Assembly (NCBI GenBank): GCA_963580455.1
Contig: OY756960.1
Coordinates: 2,480,001 to 2,544,000 of the forward strand
DNA: 64,000 nucleotides
Source of the DNA: Euonymus europaeus
Taxonomy: Eukaryota; Streptophyta; Magnoliopsida; Celastrales; Celastraceae
Direction: 5' to 3'
This document shows positions 12,201-23,246 of this stretch, in pieces. The translations under genes and the position numbers were made by a program. The notes under the pieces were generated by a model that did not search any database, was not told where the DNA came from, and saw nothing but the letters and a program-made list of their open reading frames with translations. How positions within the stretch are numbered: position 1 is the first letter of the stretch; every line of letters begins with the position of its first letter.

Positions 12201-14233
12201 TATGTGCATATCAATGTAAATAGTCGTAATCTTCACAGTAACAATTAAATTCTGGGATCTTTGAGAGAGGTTAAGTGATTCCGGTCAACAACGCTACATT
12301 AATTATTTATGCATTTCAAACAGCATTAAGCCATTAGTTCTGAAAAAAGGGAAGAAAAAACACACTACAGCTAACCACGTAGGAATGGAAGGTGATTACC
12401 TTGCCCAATTTGTTCCCCAATAGTCAAATCTTCCCACAAGATTTCACAATCCAAGCAGTCAGTGTCCATGTCCACCTTGTTAACAGCATTGCTGCTGGTA
12501 CTGCCACAGCTGCTGACACTGCTTGTGCTGTTAACATTGGCCGAGGACGTCCAGTAGCCTGAGGCCTCATTATTGGCAGGTCGATTGTTTTCATTCAAGT
12601 GGGTTGCAAGTTTGACACCAGCAGAGGGACTTGTATCATTCATAGAATCGTTATCTTGATCATAGTGCAACCAAGGCCACACATAACGTATAGTCCCCGC
12701 ATCTTGCCCATCACGTTCATTACCTTTCCAGGGCCATGAAAATCCCTTCTTACCAATCCCTTCTTCCGCCGTGGAGGTAATAATCTTGTGAGTTGCAGGC
12801 TTTCCATCACCTTCGTCGCCAGAACCCCCAGAAGGTTTAACTGAGGTTTTCTGATCTACATGTGAAAATACACCAAAAGGAGATGGTTGTACATCTCCTC
12901 TTGGGGTACTAGCTCCACTTGAATTAGCATCCTCCCTGTGGTCTGAGAAAGCAGCGTCAGAGAATCCATGATCTGACTGATGGCTACCTCCACTCCCTCC
13001 TTCAAGATCCATGGCATTGTCTCCTGTCCAAATCTTTGACTTGACTTTGTTGCTCACCTTGGATGCCTGTTTTGGTACCAACTGTTAAGATACAACACAT
13101 TTCAATATATCATAGGAACAACAATACTAAGACTAACCAAATTTGTTATTTTGGATGCAATTGAAACTTGTAAAGGCTGTTGAGGATCAAGACCAAGTTT
13201 ACTTGTTACTAGATTTCTAGGCCGGCTTAAGCTTGGATCTGTTTCCAAGTTCCTTCCACCCGCAAATCCAACTTTCATTTCTTGCAAGGACCGTGAATCA
13301 TTAGATACACATATTATTCCAATCAAAGTAGCATCATCATCATAGAAAGGAGTATTGGTCGCAACTGCCATGAATCTCTCCCCACGTTTATTCTTGACAG
13401 GCAACTGCCCTGTCCAGCTCTCACCCATAGAAACGCGTTGGACGATATTGTTTGCAATAGCAAAATCCTGGGGATCTACCAGCAGGTCAATGGCATCTTG
13501 TCCTAAAGCCTCCACTTCAGAATAACCGTAAAGGAGCTCAGCTGTTCGGTTCCTGCAAAAATTGGACAAAGCCTAAGAAGACCAATTTGGATACCTAAAA
13601 AAGAACTGAAACCACGACCTCTTAACCATAATTAGAATCTCATTTCACTCTTAAGTAGCAGAAATTTCATGTTGAGAGATTACCATTCTAACGAAATTAG
13701 GAACACAAGGCAGAGGACAAAAAACAATAAATCACAATTGAATAAAGAAGAAATGCAAAATCATCAGAAAACAAGACGAGCAATACTCACCAATAGATTA
13801 TGCGTCCACTAAGGTCAAATATGTGCACAGACTGTCCCATGGACTGCAATATATTCAAGTATTGTTTGTCAGTGAAATTTAGAGCAGAAGCTCCAGTATT
13901 ACCTCCACCACCACTATCAGCTCCTACGCCACTATTAGCATTATTCACTGTATCGCGACTTCCCCTGCTCTCTCTTTGAAGTGGAGACGAATGCCTGAAC
14001 GACGCCGAATTCTTCTTCCAGGCGGCGATAGATTCTATCTCCATACCGCTGCCTCTCCTCCTCGTTACAGACCGTTGCGGCGACATGGAATGCGACCTCT
14101 GCCGTTGCTGATGCTGCTCCCAACGGTTTGCGTCGGAGACTTTAAACTTAGACATCTCATCTTGAAGGTGAGCGTGTGATGCCTCCAAGTCTTCGATCTT
14201 CCTTAGAAGCTCCTCCGCTGGGGGCGTCTCCAT
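9235..14233 (-). CDS. PAS-domain Raf-like protein kinase (MAPKKK B2-type), thirteen exons
   Basis: Minus-strand exons are 14233-13791, 13552-13138, 13081-12400, 12117-12077, 11648-11580, 11318-11218, 11024-10946, 10824-10726, 10604-10536, 10439-10390, 10290-10209, 9946-9852 and 9364-9235; they total 2355 bases, or 784 residues. Residues 1-30 form a likely coiled coil. A PAS domain spans about 115-235 ([12 protein letters not shown], then AELLYGYSE). A Ser/Gly-rich linker follows, and the kinase domain runs from about 505 to 755. Kinase motifs are all present: [11 protein letters not shown] loop, VAVKVF Lys, [25 protein letters not shown] and CRPTF. Raf-like kinases phosphorylate Ser/Thr, and PAS-Raf members are linked to ABA and seed responses in Arabidopsis. 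Nothing essential is missing. The exon 2-3 junction gives a neighbouring Leu pair and is the least certain splice. Confidence 0.93.
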
Positions 14234-14989
14234 TAGATATCAAACAGAAGCATCTCTCTCTCAGTCTATAAAAACTGTAAACACTAGTCAATCCAAAGGA
14301 GGCTCGACAAAGAACGAACAATCCAAGCTCAGATCAATCAATTATCTTCCTCTGTTTTTTTTTTATCATTCTTCTACCCCTTCTGAGCCTTCTCTCTCTA
14401 GAAACTGTCTCTCTCTCTCTATAACTATCTCTGGTTTTTTTTTTCTTTTTCTTGCTTTGGTCGGTCTGGTTTCATCAATATCAGCTGTATCTGAACAACT
14501 CAGACCGGGTTTTTTAATTTCCAGTCCGGGAATATCTCTCCACGTCACGCGCGAATGTCGCTTGTTAGCCTATATTGGCAGCGGCTCCTTATTTTTTCAC
14601 ACTAACGGTTCAAAAATGCAGCGCGTGATAAGAACGTGATAGTTTATGTTTGTTTTATGTTGTCTCCTCCCTGACATTATCCTTTTCGTTTTAATTGGAC
14701 AGCACATGACTCCCCGATGTCCAATCGAAAATGCCAAATAAGAGTTGGATCCGCTTCATTCATTGTATTCTGAAGGTGTTAGAATATTTTAATGTGTCTG
14801 TTCTTACAGCTGAATTTTTGATAGCATATAAGCTGTGTAGTTTATAAATTATCAAATAAACTGTGTATTGTTCGATCGAGTTGAAGTTTTGATAGCTTAT
14901 AATCTGTTAATTTATTATTAGGAATATGTAAAATATTTTAATAATGAAATAAAAGTTATCGAATATGAGTTTTGTTGGAAAGAGTTTTA
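14234..14989. promoter_or_regulatory. Kinase 5' leader and promoter region
   Basis: The first 250 bases upstream of the kinase ATG (minus strand) contain CT/GA-rich runs (for example 14392-14421), typical of plant 5' leaders. Farther out the DNA is AT-rich without recognisable genes. Confidence 0.4.
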
Positions 14990-15790
14990 GAGTGTGTTTG
15001 GTTTTAGTTTTTAAAATTGTTTTAGTTTTTTAAAATTAAAAATGAGATGAAAATTGGTTTGGTTGATGATGTTTTGAAAATTGTTTTGTAAAATTATTTT
15101 CATTTTTTTGTTTTCAAAAAAAAAAACAATAAAAACATGTTTTGGTCAAACTTTTGGGTAGGACCGGTGGCAATTTTATAAATAAATAAATCTTCTTCAA
15201 TCAATTTTTTTCTCTCCTCTCTCCTCCCTCACTCTAGTCGGCCATTTTCTTCAACCACGTTGCCGGCGTCGGATTTTCGTCGTTCAGCAATCATTCTCGA
15301 CGTGATTGGTCTTAAAAGAATCACAAGACGACAAGCAAGAAAACCCAACCAATCTTGCCTAGTTTCCTCAACCGTAGCTCCCGAAATCTCGCTTGGAAGA
15401 GTTCGGCCACCGTCTCGATCTGGCCACCACGACCAACGTCGGTGACATCCACCACCACCATTGGACTCACCGACATGAGGAGCATATAGTCCAGTGATTT
15501 TCCGGTCAGATGAGTCACCGGAAGGCCGCGACCCGGTGTTGACCCGAAATGGGTACCCTGTGTTGATCCAAGAACTTGAATTTGAGTTTAGTTTTGATTA
15601 ATTTCATTTTAATTTGACTTAATTTCAAATAAATTTCAATTTTAATTCATGTTTTCAGTTTCCAAAAACGTAGTGAAATAACACCAACCAAATGAATTTT
15701 TTACCTATTTTTATTCCTAAAAACTGTTTCTAAAAACTATACTCAAAATCATTTTTAAAAGAAAAAAGAAAACAATCTCCAAACACACTC
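14990..15790. mobile_element. PIF/Harbinger (Tourist-like) non-autonomous element, 801 bp
   Basis: The left end GAGTGTGTTTGG (14990-15001) is a perfect inverted repeat of the right end CCAAACACACTC (15779-15790). Both sides are flanked by TTA (14987-14989 and 15791-15793), the target duplication typical of PIF/Harbinger. The arms are T- and A-rich with repeated TTTTAAAATTG-type words. The core (about 15230-15560) is much richer in GC and CCG/CGG words. No transposase is visible, so the element is non-autonomous. Confidence 0.6.
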
Positions 15791-16149
15791 TTATGCGTTG
15801 AGTTCGAATATATAATTTTTTTTCGAAATTTTACATATATTTTGATAGATAAAAGAGTAAATATGTAAGAGAATAGGGACAATAGAGTAAATTCAGGAAT
15901 TTTTTTGATATATAACTGATGTAATTGGTGACTGATAGAAATAAGCTTATAAGCTATATAGCGTATAAGCTCACATAAGTTGTAACGAACGTATATCGTA
16001 ATTATAAATGTAATATGTTTTTAGATTAGTTGGGATTCGTATTAAATAACAATATAAGTTAGTTTCAACTGGATTGAGGGTCTGCTTTCTATGAAGCTTA
16101 CACGTACTTTATATGAAATTTAGGTAAGTTTCATATAACACGCATGTGC
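15791..16149. other. AT-rich spacer before the retrotransposon
   Basis: AT-rich DNA without gene signals, ending at the retrotransposon target site. Confidence 0.6.
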
Positions 16150-16154
16150 TGATC
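16150..16154. repeat. Target site duplication, left copy (TGATC)
   Basis: TGATC directly precedes the left LTR and is repeated immediately after the right LTR at 25426-25430, as expected for 5-base integrase staggering. Confidence 0.92.
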
Positions 16155-18322
16155 TGTGATATCCTGGCCCCAACATGGCATGACCGATCAATAAGAGAGT
16201 GATGCGGGTATAATGATTATGTGCATATTGGGTTCATTAAATTGTTAGTAAGTAGAACTAAACCACTAAATCTTGAAAGTAGTGGTGGAGGGGTGTTTTT
16301 GTACATACTCATTTTTCATGAGGGTAGAAGTGGGAAAAAAAAACACATATATCTAGAAGAAAAAAAAAAAACGAAAAGCTTGCCCAGCAAGCTTGGGTCC
16401 TTAGGATAAAACAAAACAAAAATAACAATAGAAAACAAAAAGGAAAGAAAAAAAAAGAAAAGGAAAAAGGAAGGAGAAGCTGCTGGAAGAGACGAGAAAA
16501 AACAGAGGAAGTGGGAGGAACTTGGTTGAAGAAATTTCATTGTGAAAGCAAGGGTGCATAATAAGGTAGGGGATGTTATAATTGTGCACTATTGTTACTT
16601 TGCTGGCTGATTGTATGAGATGATGAGGTGGTTGAGTCCACCATGAAGGATCATCACTTATAACTCTTTATATCCATGTATATATATATATAGATATATA
16701 TATCTAGTGTTAGTGGCTTTAATGGCCAACCGACTACCTCTACAGACTAAGCCAAGGCATTTGCATGGAATTGATTACTTGAAATAGGAGACTGACATGA
16801 GCGTGAACAGCGCCGTCAAACCCACGGACCAAACTTGTTTCAACTACCTTGCATGCATGAAGTTGTGGTATATACTGGAGTTCCAATAATTGTTACTAAG
16901 GGATGCTCATAGTTGGGTAGTTAGGGGAAAATCGAGAACTGATGCTTTGTGATGATAATGAGGTGTGGAAAGGTAGTGACTCCCATTGCTCTCGGCTGGG
17001 TAACATCCATTGGATGATTAGAGGAAGTGCAAGTTGTTTCTATTTAATTCGGGGTAGTTTAGAATTATAGTGGAATAATGGACTAATCGTGGTGGTAGTT
17101 TGATAGTGTAGATAAAGCTGTGTATACATGAATATACATATCTATATATATATAGAGATATAAATATTGGAGATTAACTTGTGTATGTATTGGAATTTAT
17201 TGAGATTAACATATGATATATGCTTGGGTGTCTTTGTCCAATTGGGTGAATGGCATGAGTAGGTGTTATGGCTTACTTATTGAATTGTTGTTAGTTGCTA
17301 TTGGGAATTATAAAATTGATTACAGGTGCTGGTTGACAGGTGTGATTAGGAATTAGTTGATACTTTAATTAGTGATGTTGTTAGTGGCTTAAAATTACTT
17401 GTATTGTCGTGCTGAATACCTTGTGACTAGGGAATATGATATTAGGCATGGAAAGAGACGGAGGAGGTGGTGAAATAGGAGGGAAATGGTGGAGGTGTGT
17501 GATCAGATGGAGACCCTGTACGTACAGTGGGAAAAAATAATCCGAGTAGGGATTTGCTATGCGGCCACATAGTGAAGGGCAGTAAGCCCGGGTTGAAGAA
17601 AGTGCCAACCTTCCTTACTCGTAGAGAGACCCCGACGATGAGGTCGGAGAGGTCAAGTGGATAAAGTGAATCCGGCGATGAGGTCGGAGGTGATTAAAGT
17701 AACACCGACAATGAGGTCGGAAGGCGGAAGATGGTGGATCCGGCGATGAGGACGGTCTAAGAAGGATCTGGAGTGACAAAACTAGAGGAAATATTCTAGT
17801 TTAAAAGGGAAATTTCGTTTGTTTACTATGGTTAATGGTGTGATGCTTTAATTATTATATATATTGCATTCGGTCAATTATCGCAATTGTAGCATTTCCT
17901 ACTGAGCTCGGCTCACTCCCGTGTTTATGGTTTTTTTTTAGGTGAGCCTAGTAGGGTTGATCGAGCTGACGATGGGGGCCGGGCAGCTAGGTAGGATGCA
18001 CATACCGCCAAAAGGAGGAGATGTCATTTTGGGCGTCTAGGTCTATATATGTACATATCTATCTAACCTCTCTAAAACGCATGTTAGACTTATATTATGA
18101 TTTCGGACATGGAGAGTTGAGCTCTCCTTGGATCATGTGTGGAACTATATATGTGTACGTAATATATGGACCTTTGCGTAAATTTATATAAATGTGTAAA
18201 TATATATATATGTATATATATATGCGAACCGTCGAAAAAGAATTGTGGCGGAAGTTTTGTTAGTTAGATAAAATAGTTAATGACCTTATTCCACGTCACG
18301 CTCCTGGGGTCGGGGCGTGACA
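16155..18322 (+). repeat. Left (5') LTR, 2168 bp
   Basis: It starts TGTGATATCC and ends GGCGTGACA, with TG...CA termini. It carries an A-rich tract near 16340-16490, a hairpin AAGCTTG-cccag-CAAGCTT at 16377-16395, AT dinucleotide runs near 16680 and 18200, and four CCGAC/GTCGG palindromes at 17632-17755. It should contain the promoter and polyadenylation signals of the element, though I cannot place these confidently. Confidence 0.95.
17632..17755 (+). repeat. Four CCGRC-N6-GTCGG-type palindromes in the left LTR
   Basis: Copies lie at 17632-17647, 17672-17687, 17705-17720 and 17740-17755, following CCG(A/G)C(A/G)ATGAGG(T/A)CGG. In the first, CCGAC and GTCGG are perfect inverted repeats around GATGAG; the third pairs CCGAC with GTCGG around AATGAG; the others have one changed arm base. 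CCGAC is the core of the DRE/CRT element bound by DREB/CBF factors. The right LTR has the same array from 24727. A regulatory role is inferred. Confidence 0.7.
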
Positions 18323-18325
18323 AGT

Positions 18326-18337
18326 TGGTATCAGAGC
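18326..18337 (+). other. Primer-binding site (initiator tRNA-Met)
   Basis: TGGTATCAGAGC starts four bases after the left LTR. It is the standard plant retroelement primer site complementary to the 3' end of initiator methionine tRNA, where minus-strand DNA synthesis begins. Confidence 0.93.
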
Positions 18338-18457
18338 AGGTCGATTGACGGTATGTGCATCGGTTCCGGTCCTGCGTCACAGTCGATCGGGTATGTAGAA
18401 CGTAAATTATGTTTAATAAATATTGTTGTTTATCTGTGTGACGTTATTTGTTAATAG

Positions 18458-21400
18458 ATGGCGGATAGAGGACGAGGTAGACCCCCAGTGTGGAGAGCTA
18501 GAGGTAGGATAATCATACCAGGTAGAGGTAGGGGATGGGCACCGCCGATAGAGGAGGAGGAGGACCCGGAGTTGCTGCAGGAGGTGTCGGTGGATAGCTC
18601 TCACGCTAGTGCGGATGTGGGAGAGCCAGAGCCTGAGGTTGGGTCAGAGGAGCATATACCTGAGCCTGCTGCTCCTGCACCTGGGGTACCTTTAGCGGAT
18701 ATACAGACTATTTTTGGTGCTGCTGTTCAGGCTGCGTTGGAGGGTCTTTTACCTCATCTACAGAGAGGAGTCAGAGGGGATGAGATGGGGGCCCGAGCTG
18801 AGGGTGCGGTTGCTGAGGTAGATACTCGGAGAGTGCTGACAGAGTTGTCTGAGCTCAGAAAGACGCGACCTCCGGTGTATCGAGGTGCGATGGATGCAGT
18901 GCAGCTGTCAGAGTGGCTTCGACAGATGGAGCATCGACTAGACACTTTACAGATACCTCCCGAGCGTCGAGTACGGTTGGTATCACATTTCCTAGAGGGT
19001 ATCGCATTTACCTGGTGTGAGTCACTCATGAGGGCACAGGGTGTTATATTATGGGATAGATTCATACAGTTGATGCAGGAGAGGTTTATACCCGGTGTTG
19101 TTAGGGACTCGTTAGCGCAGCAGTTCCTTGAGTTTCGACAGACCCCTGGGATGACGGTGGCTGAGTTCCAGACTCGATTTGAGGAGTTAGCATTATTTGG
19201 TCAGCGTTTTGCTTCTACTGATGCTGAGAGGGCAGCTCGATTTGAGAAGGCATTACTTCCGGCCTTATCTGTGCATGTCCGGATGCAGAGATTGACTACC
19301 TATGCGGATGTGGTGGATAGGGCTTTTGTAGCCGAGGATGCAGTGCGTATCGTGGGATCTGATGATACACCGCCGAGCGGGAGAGGGGAGACCTCTAGGG
19401 AGACTGGGCGGGAGCCCAAGCGTCCCAGGTTCAGTACCCAGGGATCACAGCGGGGACAGAGCAGTAGGGGTACGGGTTCACAGACTGTGTCTAGATCATC
19501 CCGGAGAGCTGGACGAGAGAGTCGAGGTGCTGGTTCACAGCCCAGTGTGACATGTTATGTCTGCGGACGTACTGGTCATTATGCGCGGGATTGTTGGCAC
19601 CGTAGAGAGGGAGAGGGTGTGTGTTACCGCTGTGGATTGACAGGGCATACGGCACGGTCATGTCCTAGTGGATCAGCGCAGGGATCACGTACTGGATCCA
19701 CAGCAACATCAGCTTCTAGAGGTAGGGGTAGACCAGCTTCGATGCCGACACAGTCAGCCTCGGTAGAGCAGGCCGCACCGCTGAGACCCCAGGCCAGAGC
19801 ATATGCTCTCACTACTACTACCACTCCGGCTCCTCCACTGGAGACAGGTAGCTTTATTATTTACAGTACCTTTGGCAGCATTCTATTTGATACTGGAGCA
19901 ACTCATTCTTTTATTTCAAAATCATTTGCAAATGCTCTAGAGTTGGAAATCTGTCCGATGGGGGAAAGATTCCTAGTTGAATCTCCACTAGGGTACACCA
20001 CTCTGGTGGAGGGAACATGTTATAATTGTGCTTTGCAGTTTGGAAATTATGAATTAAAAGCAGATTTGAATGTGCTTAACATCCAAGAATTTGATGTAAT
20101 TCTGGGAATGGACTGGTTATCAGCCCATAAAACTGTTTTGGTTTGTGCTGAAAGAAAGATTATAATTGAAACTCCAGAGGGAGACAGAGTCCGACTACGT
20201 GGCTCGAAGAAAGAACCATGTACTCATTTCCTCAGTAATCCGAACTACATTGAGTGTAGAATGGCAAGCTTGACTCTTAATGAGCCGAGTGAAGGGAAGA
20301 AAACACCTATACGAGTAATAGATGAGTATATGGATGTGTTTCCTGAGGAATTACCAGGTTTACCCCCTAAACGGGAAATAGAATATGCTATTGATGTATA
20401 TCCTGGTACTGATCCTATCTCTATACCTCCGTATCGAATGGCACCTGCTGAATTGCGAGAATTGAGTAAACAGTTGCAAGAATTGCTAAATCTTGGATTT
20501 ATTAGACCAAGTAGTTCACCATGGGGAGCTCCTGTACTGTTTGTAAAGAAGAAGGATGGATCTCTTCGGATGTGTGTTGACTATAGGCAATTGAATAGGG
20601 TGACTATTAAGAATAAATACCCACTTCCGCGAATTAATGATCTGTTTGATCAGCTAAAGGGATCCAGTTATTATTCAAAAATAGATTTGAGATCTGGGTA
20701 CCATCAGTTGCTGATTCGTGAAGACGATGTCGCCAAAACTGCATTTCGAACTAGATACGGGCATTACGAATTCCTAGTATTACCTTTTGGGTTAACAAAT
20801 GCTCCAGCTGCTTTTATGGATATGATGCAGAGAATATTTAGGCCATATCTAGATCAATTTGTGGTAGTGTTTATTGATGATATTCTTATTTACTCGGCCA
20901 CAGAGGAGGAGCATGAGCGACATTTAAGAATAGTGTTGCAAACATTGAGGGAGCATCGATTGTATGCAAAAATGAGTAAATGTGAGTTTTGGGTAAAAGA
21001 AGTGAAATTTCTGGGGCATGTGATTTCACTTGAGGGTATAGCGGTTGATCCATCCAAGGTGAAGTCTGTAGCGGAGTGGCCAAGGCCTAAAAATGTTAAA
21101 GAAATTCGAAGTTTCTTGGGACTGGCGGGATATTATCGGAGATTTATTGAGAATTTCTCTAGAATTGCAGCACCACTTACACACTTGACTTGTAAGAATG
21201 TTCCTTTCCTGTGGACTAATGAGTGTGAACATGCTTTTGAGGAGTTAAAACAAAGGCTCATTACTCCACCTGTACTCGTGATACCTGAGCGAGATTTGGG
21301 TTATCAGGTATATTGTGATGCCTCCAATGTTGGTTTAGGATGTGTCCTAATGCAGGGAAACAGAGTGGTTGAGTATGCATCCAGATTGCTGCGACCGCAT

Positions 21401-21484
21401 GAACGGAATTATCCTATTCATGATCTGGAGTTGGCCGCAGTGGTTTTTTGCTTTGAAACAGTGGAGGTACTATTTATACGGTGA
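18458..21484 (+). CDS. Retrotransposon gag-pol, 5' part (gag, protease, RT, start of RNase H)
   Basis: This open frame of 1008 codons begins at the first good ATG after the primer site. A basic, glycine-rich N terminus is followed by the gag domain (about 140-270) and two CCHC zinc knuckles (366-379 and 389-402) that bind RNA. The aspartic protease motif FDTGATHSF begins at 477. Reverse transcriptase spans about 655-840, with active-site FIDD and Asp residues at 807-808. The RNase H domain begins near 955. The frame then ends abruptly at TGA 21482-21484 inside RNase H, owing to a shift in the T-run at 21444-21449. Everything upstream looks intact. Confidence 0.93.
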   Translation: MADRGRGRPPVWRARGRIIIPGRGRGWAPPIEEEEDPELLQEVSVDSSHASADVGEPEPEVGSEEHIPEPAAPAPGVPLADIQTIFGAAVQAALEGLLPHLQRGVRGDEMGARAEGAVAEVDTRRVLTELSELRKTRPPVYRGAMDAVQLSEWLRQMEHRLDTLQIPPERRVRLVSHFLEGIAFTWCESLMRAQGVILWDRFIQLMQERFIPGVVRDSLAQQFLEFRQTPGMTVAEFQTRFEELALFGQRFASTDAERAARFEKALLPALSVHVRMQRLTTYADVVDRAFVAEDAVRIVGSDDTPPSGRGETSRETGREPKRPRFSTQGSQRGQSSRGTGSQTVSRSSRRAGRESRGAGSQPSVTCYVCGRTGHYARDCWHRREGEGVCYRCGLTGHTARSCPSGSAQGSRTGSTATSASRGRGRPASMPTQSASVEQAAPLRPQARAYALTTTTTPAPPLETGSFIIYSTFGSILFDTGATHSFISKSFANALELEICPMGERFLVESPLGYTTLVEGTCYNCALQFGNYELKADLNVLNIQEFDVILGMDWLSAHKTVLVCAERKIIIETPEGDRVRLRGSKKEPCTHFLSNPNYIECRMASLTLNEPSEGKKTPIRVIDEYMDVFPEELPGLPPKREIEYAIDVYPGTDPISIPPYRMAPAELRELSKQLQELLNLGFIRPSSSPWGAPVLFVKKKDGSLRMCVDYRQLNRVTIKNKYPLPRINDLFDQLKGSSYYSKIDLRSGYHQLLIREDDVAKTAFRTRYGHYEFLVLPFGLTNAPAAFMDMMQRIFRPYLDQFVVVFIDDILIYSATEEEHERHLRIVLQTLREHRLYAKMSKCEFWVKEVKFLGHVISLEGIAVDPSKVKSVAEWPRPKNVKEIRSFLGLAGYYRRFIENFSRIAAPLTHLTCKNVPFLWTNECEHAFEELKQRLITPPVLVIPERDLGYQVYCDASNVGLGCVLMQGNRVVEYASRLLRPHERNYPIHDLELAAVVFCFETVEVLFIR
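21444..21449 (+). other. Frameshift site in pol (run of six T)
   Basis: Before this six-T run the first frame carries RNase H; directly after it the RNase H match continues in the next frame. One T too many in the homopolymer explains this. It may be a true disabling mutation or a homopolymer sequencing error. Confidence 0.8.
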
Positions 21485-23201
21485 AAGGTTTGAGGTGATG
21501 TCTGATCACAAAAGCCTGAAATACTTATTTACGCAGAGAGAATTGAATCAAAGGCAGAGAAGATGGATGGAATATTTAGCAGATTATGATTTCACATTGC
21601 AGTACCATCCGGGCAAAGCTAATGTAGTAGCAGATGCATTAAGTAGAAAGGCGCAATTGGCATGGGTTGCGATGAAAGAATGGGAGAACGGTGAAGTACT
21701 AAATACTTTCAGAATGCAGGTTTTAGAGCAGAATGGAAGAATATGTTTGGGAAGTCTTGTATTACGACCTATGTTAATGCAGAAGGTAATTGAGGCTCAG
21801 AGTCGAGATGAAAGGTTTGACGACATTATCAATGAAGTGGATTGGGTTAGAGGTTCGGATGGTGGTGTACGTCTTGGGAACAAATTGATAGTACCGGAAA
21901 ATACCGAGTTGAGAAGGGATATTTTAAAGGAAGCACATCATTCCCAATTTGCTATGCATCCCGGAATTACAAAAATGTATCATGATGTTAAACGCCAATT
22001 TTGGTGGAAAGGTATGAAGAGAGATATTGCCGAATTTGTAAGTAAATGTCTTACCTGTCAGCAGGTAAAGGGAGAACATCAGAAACCTGCAGGGTTATTG
22101 CAACCATTGCCAGTAGCAGAATGGAAATGGGAGCATGTTACAATGGACTTTGTCACAGATTTACCGCGATCGCCTCGTGGACATGACAGTGTGTGGGTGG
22201 TAATCGATAGATTGACAAAATCAGCTCATTTTCTACCGGTACGTAAAACCGACTCTGTTGACAAACTGGGAAGGTTATATGTGCAAGAGATAGTTAAATT
22301 ACATGGAGTGCCCTGTTCTATCGTGTCTGATCGTGATCCTAGATTTACATCTCGATTTTGGGAGACTTTACAACAAGCTTTGGGCACTCAATTGTATATG
22401 AGTACAGCATTCCATCCACAAACAGATGGCCAAAGTGAGAGATTGATCCAGATATTAGAAGATATGCTTCGAGCCTGTGTGTTAGATTGGAAGGGTAATT
22501 GGGAGAACTACTTAGCTCTCGCGGAGTTTGTGTATAATAACAGTTACCAGAGCAGTATTCAAATGGCTCCATATGAAGCATTATATGGACGACCATGTAG
22601 ATCGCCGTTGTGTTGGGCCGAGGTTGGAGAGAAAAACCTATTAGGTCCAGACTTGGTTAGAGAAACGACAGAAGGTGTGGAGGTGATTCGGAAAAGGCTG
22701 CAAACGGCGCAGTCACGTCAAAAGAGCTATGCTGATCAGAGAAGGAGGCCACTAGAATTTAATATTGGAGATCATGTGTTCCTAAAAGTTAGTCCTCGTA
22801 GAGGTTTTAAACGGTTCAGTAAACAGGGAAAATTAACACCTAGATATATTGGGCCGTTCGAGATTTTGAGTCGAGTAGGAGAAGTGGCATACCGCTTGGC
22901 CTTACCACCGCAGTTAGCTGGCGTGCACAATGTATTCCATGTGTCTATGCTGAGAAAATACGAACCCGATCCGACTCATGTATTGGATTGGTCCACTGTA
23001 AGCGTGGATGCGGATGCTACCTATATTCTACAGCCGGTGCGAATTCTAGATAGGCAGGAGAAAGTGTTGCGGAATAAATCGATAGCTTTGGTTAAGGTGT
23101 TATGGAAACATCATAGCGTTGAAGAGGCGACATGGGAATTGGAGTCTGAGATGCGGGAAAAGTACCCGACCATATTCATGACTCCAGGTAAGAATCCTTG
23201 A
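21450..23201 (+). pseudogene. Retrotransposon pol, 3' part in the next frame (RNase H end, integrase, chromodomain-like tail)
   Basis: The rest of pol continues in a different frame from about 21450 to a stop at 23199-23201; the same frame is open back to 21369, overlapping the first part. It holds the end of RNase H, with DHKSL and then DALSRK. The integrase zinc-binding region is at about 21939-22070 (HH...CLTC). The catalytic core has Asp in MDFVTDLP (about 22144), Asp in VSDRDPRF and Glu in SERLIQ. A C-terminal chromodomain-like segment lies at about 23090-23180 ([16 protein letters not shown]). With no start of its own after the shift, it is probably not translated unless ribosomes shift frame, so this copy is likely non-autonomous. 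Confidence 0.88.
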
Positions 23202-23233
23202 CTGTTATAAGAATTTCGAGGACGAAATTGTTT

Positions 23234-23246
23234 AAGGAGGGAAGGA
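23234..23246 (+). other. Polypurine tract
   Basis: AAGGAGGGAAGGA directly abuts the right LTR and is the expected plus-strand primer. Confidence 0.9.

Noticed and set aside
16316..16589. Ser/Phe-rich minus-strand open frames in the LTRs (also 23358-23682)
   Set aside because: They arise from the A-rich tract of the LTR read backwards and have no protein features.
19338..19824. Overlapping open frames within gag on both strands
   Set aside because: Shadows of the gag coding frame in codon-biased, GC-richer sequence.
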